Assembly: GCA_020747045.1 (NCBI GenBank)
Contig: JAGTJN010000012.1
Coordinates: forward strand, 1,054,001-1,118,000
Reading direction: 5' to 3'
Length of the DNA stretch: 64,000 bases
Source of the DNA: Phaeosphaeria sp. MPI-PUGE-AT-0046c
Taxonomy: Eukaryota > Ascomycota > Dothideomycetes > Pleosporales > Phaeosphaeriaceae
The stretch's first letter is position 1. Every line of letters begins with the position of its first letter. Below the pieces are notes generated by a model. The model saw only the letters and a program-made list of their open reading frames with translations. It had not been told where the DNA came from and did no database searches. Both the position numbers and the translations under genes were made by a program. Below, in pieces: positions 22,473 to 33,670 of this stretch.

Positions 22473-23757
22473 ATGCGGCTCCTCGCGCGCCGTGCTGCGC
22501 TCTTTCGATCCCCTGTAATTTTCAAAATTTCGCCTGTCGTACGCCCATACTCCTCCGCGCCCGCAACCTCCACCCTCCCGCCCCGCTGGCTCTCAGACGT
22601 CAGGTCCCGCATAGGAAAATGCATCATGTTCGGGATATCGCCCACACAAGCGTCAGAGGCTGGATCCATACTGCAAGAGATATCGCGGGATTGGCGTGAA
22701 CTGGTTGCCGGGAGCGAAGGGTACTTGACAGGAGAAGGGAGGAGGGGACTATACAAGCAGGAAGTAGTTTGGGGAGAGATGGTATGTGATATACGCGATT
22801 GGGCAAGATGCAGTGTGACCATAATGGCTGATTGAAGATTGCTTGGGGGTGTTGTAGGATAGTATGGTAAGATATCAACCTTGTTGTACAGACTTGAGGT
22901 GGATTGCGGGCTGATCTTTTGTGAATGAATAAAGGGTATGAATCCGTGGACCAATTGCGAAGGAATGCAATGGATCTAATGAGATGTATAGGCCATGTGA
23001 ACAACGTCATGTACACCCGATACGCCGAGTCTGCAAGGTGTAATTGGACCAGGAACTTTGCAGCCATGGACCCAGCGCACGCGAAGCAGTGGATGGAGTT
23101 GATCACACCCAAGAGTGTCGGGTTGATCTTGAGAAGTATCAAGACGGACTACAAATTTGTAAGTTGCATCTCCATCCGGCGTCTTGATCAGATTTGCAAG
23201 AGAGCATGTAAATGCTCAGAAGCAAGCCTGGTTCGACACCTCGATGCATTCGAGATCCGACATGCCATATCTAGCGCTTCACTTCAAAACCCATCCAAAC
23301 GGATCCCCTGAATACCTCAACTCCACTAAAAACAGCTGCTGACGACACCTCCCACGCAGCCCATGAAATGGCCAGACAGGTCCGTAAGCACTTCTACTCT
23401 CCACAGTCCCATCTAACACCAACACCCCACAGAATAACCGTTCTGCACAAACTGCGCAACAAGCCCACCACCGAATCAGATCATTTTGTTCTCGACGTGC
23501 TCATCCTATCTGAATTGCATCGGCGACCTGCCGCGAGATGCGTGGAAGACATAGTCGTGTATGACTATACGCAGGCGAAGAAGTCTGCTTTACCAAGTTT
23601 CATGATTGAGAGGTTCAAGGAGACGTTTGCGATGCAGGAGACGGTGAAGGAGGAGTGTGGGAAAAGAGTGGAGGGGATTTTGGAGAGAGTGAGACGGTTG
23701 GAGAAGGAAAGCTGGGACCGGGAGGGGGCGGTTGAGGATCTGGGGAGTGCTAGGTAG
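22473..23757 (+). CDS. Mitochondrial hotdog-fold thioesterase-like protein, one irregular splice junction
   Basis: Predicted acyl-CoA thioesterase-like protein (4HBT/hotdog superfamily). The N-terminus (MRLLARRAALFRS, then PVVRPYSSAP) is a typical mitochondrial presequence. Proposed exons: 22473-22781, micro-exon 22858-22866 (Asp-Ser-Met), 22992-23158, 23360-23379 (20 nt), 23433-23757; about 276 aa. Core motifs: GHVNNVMYTRYAESAR, LRSIKTDYKF, PMKWPDR, HKLRNKP, FVLDVLILSELHRRPAARCVEDIVVYDY. The micro-exon restores the family motif WGEMDSMGHVNN, but the acceptor before GGC is one base short (TATAG|GCC where TATAG|GGCC would be needed). Either splicing is unusual, a shorter micro-exon is used, or a base is missing in the gene or assembly. 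All other junctions close in frame. Confidence 0.65.
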
Positions 23758-25498
23758 ATACTGTACGTCGCAATGCATAAAAGTCGAGTGTCGTATCTGC
23801 TAGCGGAAGCCTATATTGATAAGAAGAGGACGATGAAGATTGCGTGCCAGGACTGGGCTGTTCACCTGACTCTAGGTACATAGTTGTGGAGGCGTTAAGG
23901 TTTAGTGCTAGACATGTCATCTTAAAGATAATATGAACATTGAGCACAAGTGGTCAAGATGATTTAATATCATCCACATGCAGCTGTGTATAGGCCTCGG
24001 TAGTTGAGCATTCCTCAGGAACATGCACGATATAGCTCCTCGGACTCTCTACACTTGTGCAACTTGTCAGCGACCGGGCAAGAAGCCGCCCACCTAAATC
24101 GCATGGCGTGATCCTTCCGCAGCGATCACTAAGAGACCAGCGGCCATGCAGCTATGATCTGCAAAGCCGTTGAGCGCGTGACCGATCGGGTTTCCTAATT
24201 CGGCGGTAGCACAAGCTTATTATTGGGTAAGAGAGTGTTAAGCTTCGACGCCGGCTGTACGCGGGAAGACGAGGTTTTGCAGAAGCGTCAAGCCTGCCGA
24301 AGATGGGTGATGCAAATGTTCCGACGATGCATTACGATATTGCGACGTCGAGCCGAGACCAACTTTTTTGGTCTGGGTTGCTGACATGAGATGTGTGGGA
24401 GTACTCGCCTGGAGATTGCTGACGTACATTTGCTAATGCATGCTTGCTGCTGAAACATGGCGGATGAGACAGTGAGGAATAGGGTGGCCCGCGGGGTGCA
24501 GTCCAGGCAAGCTGTTTTCCTCATGCAGAGCTTTTCAGATGCAAGCGGTGAACAGGCCCGTTGATAGTCACGACTGGGGTAACGGAGTCTGATTCGCCGC
24601 AAGTGCTGTGCGAGAAGCAAATGTGCTGCGTCCATCAGGGGTTCCTGGCATGGTCAAATGAATAAGATGAGCTAAATTGGCTTCCGACGCAGCGTGATTC
24701 GCTCCGGTGGCTTGTGTTTGTTTGTCGTCTTGCAGTGGGTGAGGGGGCGGATTGCCTAGCTGTGCGAACACGATAGGCAGCACGAGGGGAAAGGACAGCG
24801 AAACTCGCATTTGCACGTCAAAGAACGCAGGAGGGCAGCCTCGTATGTGGCTAGAGGAGTCGCCGGTGCGTCCTGTTGCAGCCATGGAGACGGCGATCGC
24901 TGAGGCCACCGGAGTGTTTTCGGCGGGCGATCTGCCAGCAGCGCAGAGAGCCTACCAGTGGGTGCAAAGGTGTGCAGGCGGATGAGGCGCGAAGCGTGGC
25001 ATTCCTTGTACTCAGTCTATGCAGCGATTCGGGCGTGTGCCAGCGCCGCTGTGCTTTGGTGGTGTCGCGTGTCGCACGTCGTCTTCTGCTGGCCGCTGAC
25101 TGCTGCCACTGGGCCAGCAGCTGGCGGGACTGCGCACCGGAACAGGCACCATTCGCAGCGTCTGGTGCTGGTGCATGTCAAGCGGCGTGGCCTGACGTTT
25201 TGGTCGGCACTAGCTCGCAGGGAGTGCGATCAAAGCCTTCAGTGGTGGCCGAGCATCTGTGGTTCAGCGGAGCGCACGTTTCTGCCGCCAAGTCTGCGCG
25301 CCGCGAATTGCTTGGTTTCCACCTCTCACATGGTTCAATGTTCTTCTCTCCCACACCCTCCCCAAACCCGCAGCACCCGACCACACCCCCCAGTCCCTCC
25401 CACACGAGCAGCGGCTCCCACTCCAGTCTGGCTCGTCCTGTGCAGCAGTCGAGTCGCGCCGGGGAGACCGCCCGCTCGCCAGCGCACCGCCGCCTTCT
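23758..25498. other. Intergenic region upstream of acrB
   Basis: About 1.7 kb without a supported gene. Overlapping frames at 24,570-25,500 lack family features; the last 200 bp are C/T-rich on the plus strand, as in the leader of an expressed gene. Confidence 0.45.
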
Positions 25499-28463
25499 AT
25501 GGTAGCGAAGGGAAAGAAGAACGAGGCGAACCGTCATGACAAGCGACATGAGAATGGCAACGTCCAGGCCGGAAAGCGCATCACCAAGCAGAAGAGCACC
25601 TCGCAGCTCAACGGCCACGCCAACGGAAAGCCCCAGCCGTCCACGCCGCCGCTCGCCAGCCAAGTAGACGATGCCATGACGCAGCAGCCCGCCAGCGCTC
25701 AAGACCCGGCCTCTGTCTCGAGCGTGCCCGCCACCACCGCGGCTGCGAGCTACGGCGTCTCTGGAGAGCGTGCGCGAGCCCCGTCCGACGCCTCGGTCGA
25801 CGCGGGGGACGCCTGCCGCCTGTACGATGCCGGCAGCGGCCCCTTCGACCATGTGCCCGCCTCAGCTCTCCGCCGCGTCGACGCCAATGGCTCCAAGTAC
25901 CCGTCCGTCTCCATGGCCAGCCTGCTTTCTGTGCCTGCCACCATTCTCACGTCCTGTCCTCTGCGGGACGTCCTCGCCATCCTCATCATCCTCCTCCAGC
26001 TGCCCCCCACCGTCCTCACCGTCGTACAGTTTCTATTCGCTACACTGACCTTCGTCCCTCCCCAAGCCGGAACCCCCCTCTCTGCCCTGTCGGCCTTCCC
26101 TTCTTTTACCGACATCTTCCAGGGCTCCGGAGGGACACCCTCGCTTTTCACGACAATCCTCGCTGATGCCATCATCCTCATCGTTTGGCTCATCCTCTGG
26201 GTGCCTGTGCAGAACTTCTTCTTAGATCTCGCCCAGGCAGTCATTGCCATAGCCCTTGGTGGCGCCGCAGCGGGCAAGAACGGCACGACGAATAGCATAT
26301 TCATCTGCTTTCTTATCATTCTTTCCAACCATCTCTTCAGGTTCCGGCCTCTCCGGCAACACATTGTCCACCTCGTGTGGACTGGGCTCTCCCGGGGAGG
26401 CCTTGAATTCTTGACGAGCCCACCGAGCATTCAAACCACTTTGGAAAGCTTTTCTTCTCCCCATGGATGGGTCCGAAGCATCCTGGGGATCCACATTTTG
26501 GCTCAAGGTGTCGTTCGCATCATCCGACGCTCTCTATCTCGACGAGAAACAACGCCTTCGTTACCCACTGGCAAGAAGACCGATCCTGAAGCCGGCGTGC
26601 TACAACGTGCCAACTCGACAACCCTCGATCCGACCGCGGATGTGCCCAATTCTTCAAGTACCGATGGCCGGCCTCCAGGGCCATCGCCCGCAGCACATTC
26701 GCGGACAGATAAAGCGAGTAGCACGCGCAGGAAAAGGAAGCAAGCTACTCATGTTCGTAGTCAGCAGCCGTTTTGGGCTGCTCTTGCCAGTACAAAAGTT
26801 ACAGTTTTAAAAGAGATGGAAAGTAGCCGGGCGGCGAATGATGCCGACGAGGCTAACGCAAAAGACGCAAATCACATTGGAAACGCTGTTTGGAGATCGG
26901 AAGACGATCGTGTATGGGTTTCAGAGGTCGGGTATTCCGATATTTCTTTTCGTGTCAGTTTGTTCAGCGGGGTCGAGTTTCAAGAGCAAGATGAGGAGTG
27001 TGAGACGACCGGACCTGGCATCGACAAATCGAAGCCATTCTACATTCGTGTAAACGGTGCAGATTGGAGCTCAACCAGGATTCGGCAGGGCACTCCGCTT
27101 GGTTACCAGGGTCAAGAGGGAACAGGCTTCTGGGTTGGGGAGATTTTCGGTCTCACGGCACTCTCAAACTACTATTGCGAGTTTGTGCGTACTACGGATA
27201 ACGAAGTCTTCTACTCAGCCAGCCTTATTACCTCGGCCAGCCCCGTAGCCGAGTTAGGTATGAAGTACAAGTCCTTTGATATACAAGCGCTAACACGCGA
27301 CAGCTTCGGTGTCTTCACCACCACCACACCAGACTCTTCGCCCCTCGTCGCCTACAACAACGTTGAAGAACTCGATCGCCGGGACGGACCAGCAGTTGCA
27401 GGAACTGCGCAATCGCTTGAAGCGGAACAAGAAGGACCATAAGACCGCTATTGGTGCTATCCGGAAGGAGGTCGACAACCTTAGCAATCGCCTTGCCAAT
27501 GCCGGAGGTAGTGATGAACGCCAACGCCAGCGTGTCCTTCAGTTCACGCAAAACATCCGCCAAGCTGACGACGCTGCTGCTGATTTCTCCCTCCAAACCG
27601 ACAATCTCGGTGAGATCCCAGAGGAAGATGTCAAGGAGGCCACAGCCAAGAAAGCCGCATGGAAGAAGGAGCGCGACAACAAGAACGCCATTGCTAGCGA
27701 ATTTGACGGTATCAAGGCCGAAGTCGAGCGCCAGATCCAGAGCGTCGAATCTGATGTGGCTACTGCATTGCAGAAGAGGGAACGTCTTCAGCAACGTCAA
27801 TTGAGGCTTAATGAGCAACATGACCGTCTCGTTACCGCCAATGCTGAAGGGTTCACAGCCAAGCAACGAAGGGAACAGGAACGTGCCGCTTTGCGCCACC
27901 AGCGTGCCGATGTAGAGAACCAGTACCGCAGCAACATCAACGGATTCGAGCGTCGCGCTGAGGAGTACCATATCGCAACAGGTCAAATGATGCAGACGAT
28001 CCAGCATTATGAAGAGATGCTGCTTCAGCAGTCTCAACATCACATGTCTGTACCAACTACACCCGAAGGCCCGCTTCCCGGCACCGGCATGTCTCCACAC
28101 GCCAATCCGTTCGCAAGCTTCACGTTCCCTTCCCTCCACTCGCACGTCAACAGCACTCCTGGCTCCCTGCGTGGCGGACGCGGTCGATCCTCCTCTATGC
28201 TCTCCAACATCTCTGGCTTCACTGACGGTTTCGATGACCCTTACTCGCCTTCTGGTTACACACTCGGCAACCCCTTCAACGCGCCACTGCTCAACGGCAA
28301 CAGCGGTAGCCATGGCAGCGGCAGTCTGAGTTCTGGCACATCTAGCCAGAGCTCGAGCCAGCGGGACCCGATGAGTCCAGTTCAAAGTTCCAAGCCGGTG
28401 ATGCTTCGTAGCCCAACGAGCGGGAGCGCGGGACTGATGAGTCCGATTGGCACTGGAAGGTGA
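25499..28463 (+). CDS. acrB: AcrB-like ubiquitination-network membrane protein
   Basis: Homologue of Aspergillus nidulans AcrB, a membrane/coiled-coil protein acting with the CreB/CreC deubiquitination system in carbon catabolite repression and acriflavine resistance. Exons 25499-27257 and 27304-28463 (972 aa). The 46-bp intron (GTATGA..GCTAAC..CAG) joins two frames that otherwise look like separate genes. N-terminal motif DKRHENGNVQAGKRITKQKS; hydrophobic segments around residues 140-180, 220-250 and 260-280 (for example ILADAIILIVWLILWVPV). A central domain follows with SEVGYSDISFRVSLFS and GTGFWVGEIFG. After the intron comes RPSSPTTTLKNSIAG and a long coiled coil (about residues 600-830), then a Ser/Gly/Pro-rich tail. 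The start ATG is the first before the conserved N-terminal motif. Confidence 0.85.
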
Positions 28464-28824
28464 ACAAGAAGGAAAAACAAGCGCGATATGTGTCTTATGC
28501 TGGTCTTTAGGTAGCTTTCCAAATGTGATTTTGCGTACTTTGGTGGACTCTAACCAACCGTCCGAAACTTTGCATGTGATTGTATGTCCTATGAGTGTGA
28601 TCCTGCCCAAGTCGTGATACAGTGTAAGACGTCAAATCATTTCATCATGGACGCGAGAGGCGAAGATAGGTCCCCGTCTTTACCAAGTCTCGTTGTGAAT
28701 CTCTATATTGTTACATACGATGCTTTCATGCCCGCTGAAAATGCTACAAGTCCCAAAAAAAGCATCCTATGCTCGCGCCAGATACTAATTCGCCCAACCA
28801 AAGCACGTTGCATCTTCTCAGTTC
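28464..28824. other. Convergent acrB / UNC-50 3' region
   Basis: About 360 bp between two facing stop codons; only untranslated-type sequence seen. Confidence 0.5.
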
Positions 28825-29870
28825 CTATACATGCTTCCTTAAACGCGCCCCAGCCCATAACACAGGCGCAAAATGTCTCGACATGTTAAAGCCGAATAAC
28901 GACGCGAACCAGAGGATAGTCGTGACTGCAATTGGGGCGAGGAGCAGCTCGGTGTGGTGCAGGAATGGAAGGGCATTGTAACCGAGGAAAGTGATGATGA
29001 AGTAGTAGTTGAGCGCGAAAAGATAGAGGGTATTTGAGAGGAGTTGTGAGACCCTATCAGCCGAGTTAGCACGATGAATTCCTCACATGGGATTTAAAAG
29101 AGAAACTCCTAGAGAGGATCTAGACGTACCAGTGCTCCGTCCCCACAAGCGGCATGCACAAAAACTGCACCACATACAAAAACACCCAGACGGGCACGAA
29201 TGCACGGATCGCCACGTCCCAACAGTACCCAAACTCTAGCTCTTCTTTGCCGCCGTCTGCTTCGTTCAGATTATACAGCCCCCGTCGTCGTCCGGGCAAA
29301 AGCGAACTCCCACCTGGACCGAGTAGCCGGCCGACGAGGAAGAAGAATAAAGTCGCGGTGAGAAGGGAGAGGAGCAGGAAGTGCCCGAATATGAAGACGA
29401 GCGTGATGTGAAGCGTTTGCGTGAAGCCGTCTGCGTAGGCGAAGCCCCAGGCGAGGGAGGTGAGGGTTAGGAAGAGGGAGAGGAGGTAGGTGAAGGAAGG
29501 GTCGGGGCGGTGGTAGGTTTTTGTGGTTTGTTTCTATGCGAGGGTGGTTAGTTAAGGTGTGTGTTTGGATGGTTGAATATTGAATTGGGATGACTGCTTA
29601 TATCAAGGAGGTACGTTGAGAGAGTATATAAAGGGAGTAAAGCAGCTCAGGCCGACTTACGTGGTAGTATATTTGGCGAAACACCTTCTTGGGAGCCACT
29701 ATCAGGCTCATGATCTCCCAGAAAGCCATTTCGAAGTCCATTTGTGGGAACTTGAATAGGCGTTTGAAGAAGCGTGGCATTTTGACTTCGTTGCGCCGCG
29801 AAGAGGGTGTTGTAGAGCCAAAATTGGAGGGGGCCCCTGTTGGGCGCGGGAGGGAGATGTGTGGATTCAT
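28825..29870 (-). CDS. UNC-50/Gmh1-family Golgi membrane protein
   Basis: Multi-pass inner Golgi membrane protein; yeast Gmh1 interacts with Arf-GEFs Gea1/Gea2, and worm UNC-50 is needed for receptor trafficking. Minus-strand exons: 29870-29661, 29533-29130, 29053-28825 (280 aa). The signature stretch FKFPQMDFEMAFWEI, then LIVAPKKVFRQIYYH, continues across the 127-bp first intron into KQTTKTYHRPDPSFTYL, which fixes the splice. Transmembrane segments include LLSLFLTLTSLAWGFAY, ITLVFIFGHFLLLSLLTATLF, WVFLYVVQFLCMPL, ALNYYFIITFLGYNALPFL and APIAVTTILWFASLFGFN. The middle insertion (LLPGRRRGLYNLNEADGG) is probably a fungal loop. Length is close to the human 259 aa. Confidence 0.9.
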
Positions 29871-30445
29871 GATGTGTATGCGCCGGGGTGCGGTAAGCTG
29901 GTGGTGGTGAAGGAAGCCCGTGAGCTGGAGTTGTAGCGGAGATGCCTTCGCGTGGCCGTGTGGTGTCTTTACAAGTACCCAATATCACGAGTGCGCATGT
30001 CCGAAGGCGATGTCACCATACACTGCTGTCGAGTCCAAGTGAATACAGAGTGCAACGGACTCGGTACCTAACGATGACATCGGCCAAAGCTCGCGCACCA
30101 GCCACACGCTAGGCTTCCCGGCCCCGACCTTCATAGCTCGTCGCCCATTCTCTTTGCAACCACGTACAAGTCCCACGACAACACAACTACCCAGCATTGC
30201 GCATTACCACTCGACCTTTGCGCATCTCAACCCCCGACTGGAATAGAATCTTGCACCTTCCACCCCAGCGCTGACACACGGCGCGCCTTCCGCTCGCTTG
30301 CGCGACTGCACGCTGTGCAATCAACCACGCGACAAAGGCCTTCATTGTCTACCGCCCGCCCACCGCAGCTTTGTTCGTACCAGACACATCTCCATCGAAC
30401 CAGCGATCCGCTCTAACACCATTGTATAGCTTTTCCACACACAAC
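29871..30445. promoter_or_regulatory. Divergent promoter, UNC-50 / rna14
   Basis: About 575 bp between divergent start codons. The part nearest rna14 is C-rich and A-rich, as in fungal 5' leaders. No further gene seen. Confidence 0.5.
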
Positions 30446-33400
30446 ATGGCGGACGCCGAGCTCGCCTTTCTCGATGCGCAGAAGGAGTACGACCCTTCCA
30501 CCTCGTACGAAGCTGCTGGCGAAGAGGAGTACGACCCCGCCAACACTTACTCCCCACAAGAGCAGTCAGAGCAGTCGGAATCGATGCCTGATTCGGGCAG
30601 CAACACACCCGCCGCCGCTGATGGCGAGGGCGAGAATGGATTGCATCTCCAGCCTGCGCCCGTCTCTGCCGAGGTGTCAGCGGCGCCGACGCCGTCCAAG
30701 CAGCCGCGCACAAGGGGAGGTTTCGTCGATGAGAGCGAGGACGAGGACGAGGAGCCCGTCGAGCAGCCCAACACAGCCGCTTCTGCGCTGCTGAATGCCG
30801 CTGGGGCTGCGGGAACACCACAGCGTTCAGTTACAAACACTCCAAGCAATACACTTCCCACACCAGATGTACAGTTACATAGTGCACAAGATCAGGGTGT
30901 CTCATCCCTTCTCTCTGCTTCTGTCGCTGTCAATGAGTCTGTTCCTTTTGCTGCTTCTACTGTTCCCAACGGCAGTACGCCTGTTCCAGACGTAACCATG
31001 ACAGGTGCTCCACAGTTTCTCAACGTCGCTTCAGGCCGACAGTCTACTGCTCCAGTCACTCCTGTGCCCACATCCACAGCACTGCCAAAGGCGCGTCTTC
31101 CTCAGGACCGCATCGGCATCCTTGAAGATCGCATTGCTGAAGACCCGCGTGGTGATATCGAAGCGTGGCTGAGTCTAATCGAGGAGCACCGCAGGCGACA
31201 CAAGAACGATGAAGCACGAGCTGCCTTTGATCGCTTCCTCAAGGTCTTCCCGACAGCGGTAAGCAGCATCGACTATGCCTCAGGCTTCTTCGCTGACATA
31301 TCTAGGGCGAGCAATGGGTCGAATTCATTGCCTTCGAGACCGAGCTGGATGAACTCTCGAAGGTCGAGATGCTGTTTGGCAGGTCTATTGCCCTGGCAGC
31401 TTACGTTCCCTTGTACTCATCGTACATTGACTTTGTCCGCCGACGCTTCAACTTGACGACTGATCAGTCCGGTCAAAACCGTCAGACTATTACACAGGCA
31501 TACGAGTTCGTCCTCGGACGTGTTGGCATTGATGTCAGCTCCGGGCGATTGTGGCTTGATTACATCGAGATGCTGAAGACGGGTCCCGGAACCCTAGGCG
31601 GTACTAACTGGCAAGACATGCAGAAGATGGATACGCTGCGGAAGGTCTACCAGCGCGCTGTGTCCATCCCGCACAATGCGACATTGGAGATCTGGCGCGA
31701 GTACGACAAATTCGAGATGAACCTGAATAGGGTGGCAGTATGAACTTCGAACATCGGAAATTTGCGCAAGACTGACATTATGACAGGGACGCAAGCATCT
31801 CCAAGAAAAGTCACCGTCGTACATGACCGCACGTAGTGCCATCAACGTTCTCGACAACAACATCACGAGGGGCGTGAACCGAACAACCCTACCCCGACTT
31901 CCTCCCGCACCAGGCTTCGATGGCCACGACGAGTACACGAATCAGGTCAAGCTGTGGAAGAACTGGATTCAGTGGGAGAAGAGCGACCCCCTCGAGATTG
32001 CGACTGATGACCGCGCGCTATACAACCAACGTGTGCAGCATCTGTACAATAATGCTCTCATGGCTCTTCGCTTCTGGCCAGAGCTCTGGTATGAAGCCGC
32101 CGAGTGGTGCTACGAGAGCGGTCTGTCTGCGGAGGGCGAGAAGTTCCTCAACGACGGCATCGAGGCTAACCCTGAGAGCTCTTTGTTGGCGTTCAGGAAG
32201 GCCAACCAGGTGGAGCTGCGCACTGATTTTGAGGATGGTCAGGCCGGAATCATCGCCAAAGGCAAGGCTGTACGCGAGCCGTACCAAAAGCTGCTAGACA
32301 CGATGTATGACTTGACCGCACAGACGAAGAAGCGAGAGGAGCATTCGTTAGCCCGCGCCAAAGAGCAGCACGAAGCGCAGAAAAAGGCTGACGAGACGTC
32401 TCGAGCCATCGCACAACAGAATGGGACCGGCGACGATGAAGACGAGGACGACCTAGCGAAACGCTTGGAAGAGAAGGATAACGCTTTCAGCGGCCAACTA
32501 CAAGCCATTTCCGCCGGCTACAATGCTCAAACTCACATCCTCAAGAAGACGCTTACATATGCCTGGATAGCATTGATGCGAGCAATGCGACGAGTGCAGG
32601 GCAAGGGTGGGCTGAACGCAGAAGTTGGCGGATTCCGCAGCATCTTTGGCGAGGCTCGCAAGAAGGGCAAGCTGCTCAGCGAGGCCTACGTTGCGAGCGC
32701 CCTCATCGAGCACCACTGTTACCAGGACGCCGCCGCCTACAAGATCTTCGAGCGTGGAATGAAGCTATTCCCAGAGGATGAGAACTTTGCATTGGAGTAC
32801 ATTAAGCACTTGATCAAGCTGAATGATTCAACCAATGCACGCGCCGTCTTCGAGACTGTTGTTGGCAAGATCACCTCCAAGCCGGAGAATGTTCATAGGG
32901 CGAAGTCACTCTTCCTCTTCTTCCACGACTACGAATCACAATTTGGCGAACTGGCTCAGATCACCAAGCTGGAGCAGCGCATGCTCGCGCTTTATCCCGA
33001 AGACCCGCAGCTACAACGCTTCTCCCAGCGTTTTGCAGGCCCGACCTTTGACCCGACGACCATCCGCCCCATCATCTCGCCACGAACGCAGATGAAGCCT
33101 GTGATGCCTACCGTCATGACTTCGATTGAGGAGCCTCAAGCTGTCGTACCACCGCAAATCGAGCAACGCCTCGCCTCGCCTGTTGCCATCAACTCACCAC
33201 GCCTAGCCAACATGCACCCCGCCACCGCCAACATCAACTCTCCCAAGCGGCCTCTTGAAGACATGGAGGAGAGCGCCCAGCCGCGCAAACTTGCCCGCGG
33301 TGAGTCTCCCGCTCTGAAAGGCGCCGCCGGCCGCCGTCTCGACGCCGCGCGCCGTAACCTTGCAACCAACTCTGGCAACACTCCCGTCCTCGCTGGCCCA

Positions 33401-33670
33401 GTCCCCTTACCTCGTGAGATCAACTTTCTCCTCGGTATAATTCCTGCTGCGCACACGTACAAGGAGACGCGCTTCAAGCCCGAGGCCATGGTCGATATGA
33501 TCCGCAACAACCCCAATATTCCTCTTCCGCAACCGTCGCAGCTTCAACCACAGCGCTGGGGCACCACGCCTACGACGGCGCAACAACTGGCGAGTATTCA
33601 GGAGAAGTATGGGGGGCATGGTCACGGGCATTCGGGAAGTGTGGGGAGCACCGGTGGATGGGGTCAGTAG
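30446..33670 (+). CDS. rna14: mRNA 3'-end-processing protein Rna14 (CstF-77)
   Basis: Scaffold of cleavage factor IA; it bridges Rna15 and Pcf11 and positions the poly(A) machinery. Exons 30446-31258, 31306-31737, 31787-33670 (1042 aa). The acidic N-terminus starts MADAELAFLDAQKEYDP and repeats the EYDP motif. HAT (half-a-TPR) repeats fill about residues 225-800, for example EAWLSLIEEHRR, EQWVEFIAFETEL, LYSSYIDFVRRR, LWLDYIEM, LEIWREYDKFE, LWKNWIQWEK and ALRFWPELWYEAAEW. The C-terminal part includes the Rna15-binding monkeytail-type region near INFLLGIIPAAHTY. Introns of 47 and 49 bp are phase 0. An in-frame start at 30371 exists but adds a Ser-rich non-conserved stretch. Confidence 0.93.

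Noticed and set aside
22052..22954. 300-codon minus-strand frame
   Set aside because: Only its part at 22225-22276 is real (LYR gene exon 1); the rest is antisense to thioesterase exon 1.
24568..24909. 113-codon minus-strand frame upstream of acrB
   Set aside because: No domain, no splice-linked extension, and overlapping frames of equal length on the other strand.
27250..27450. Apparent frameshift or gene split in acrB
   Set aside because: A normal 46-bp intron (27258-27303) joins both frames exactly, so one gene is intact.
27315..28610. 431-codon antisense open frame
   Set aside because: It lies wholly opposite the acrB coiled-coil and tail region; it has no family features and mirrors acrB codon bias.
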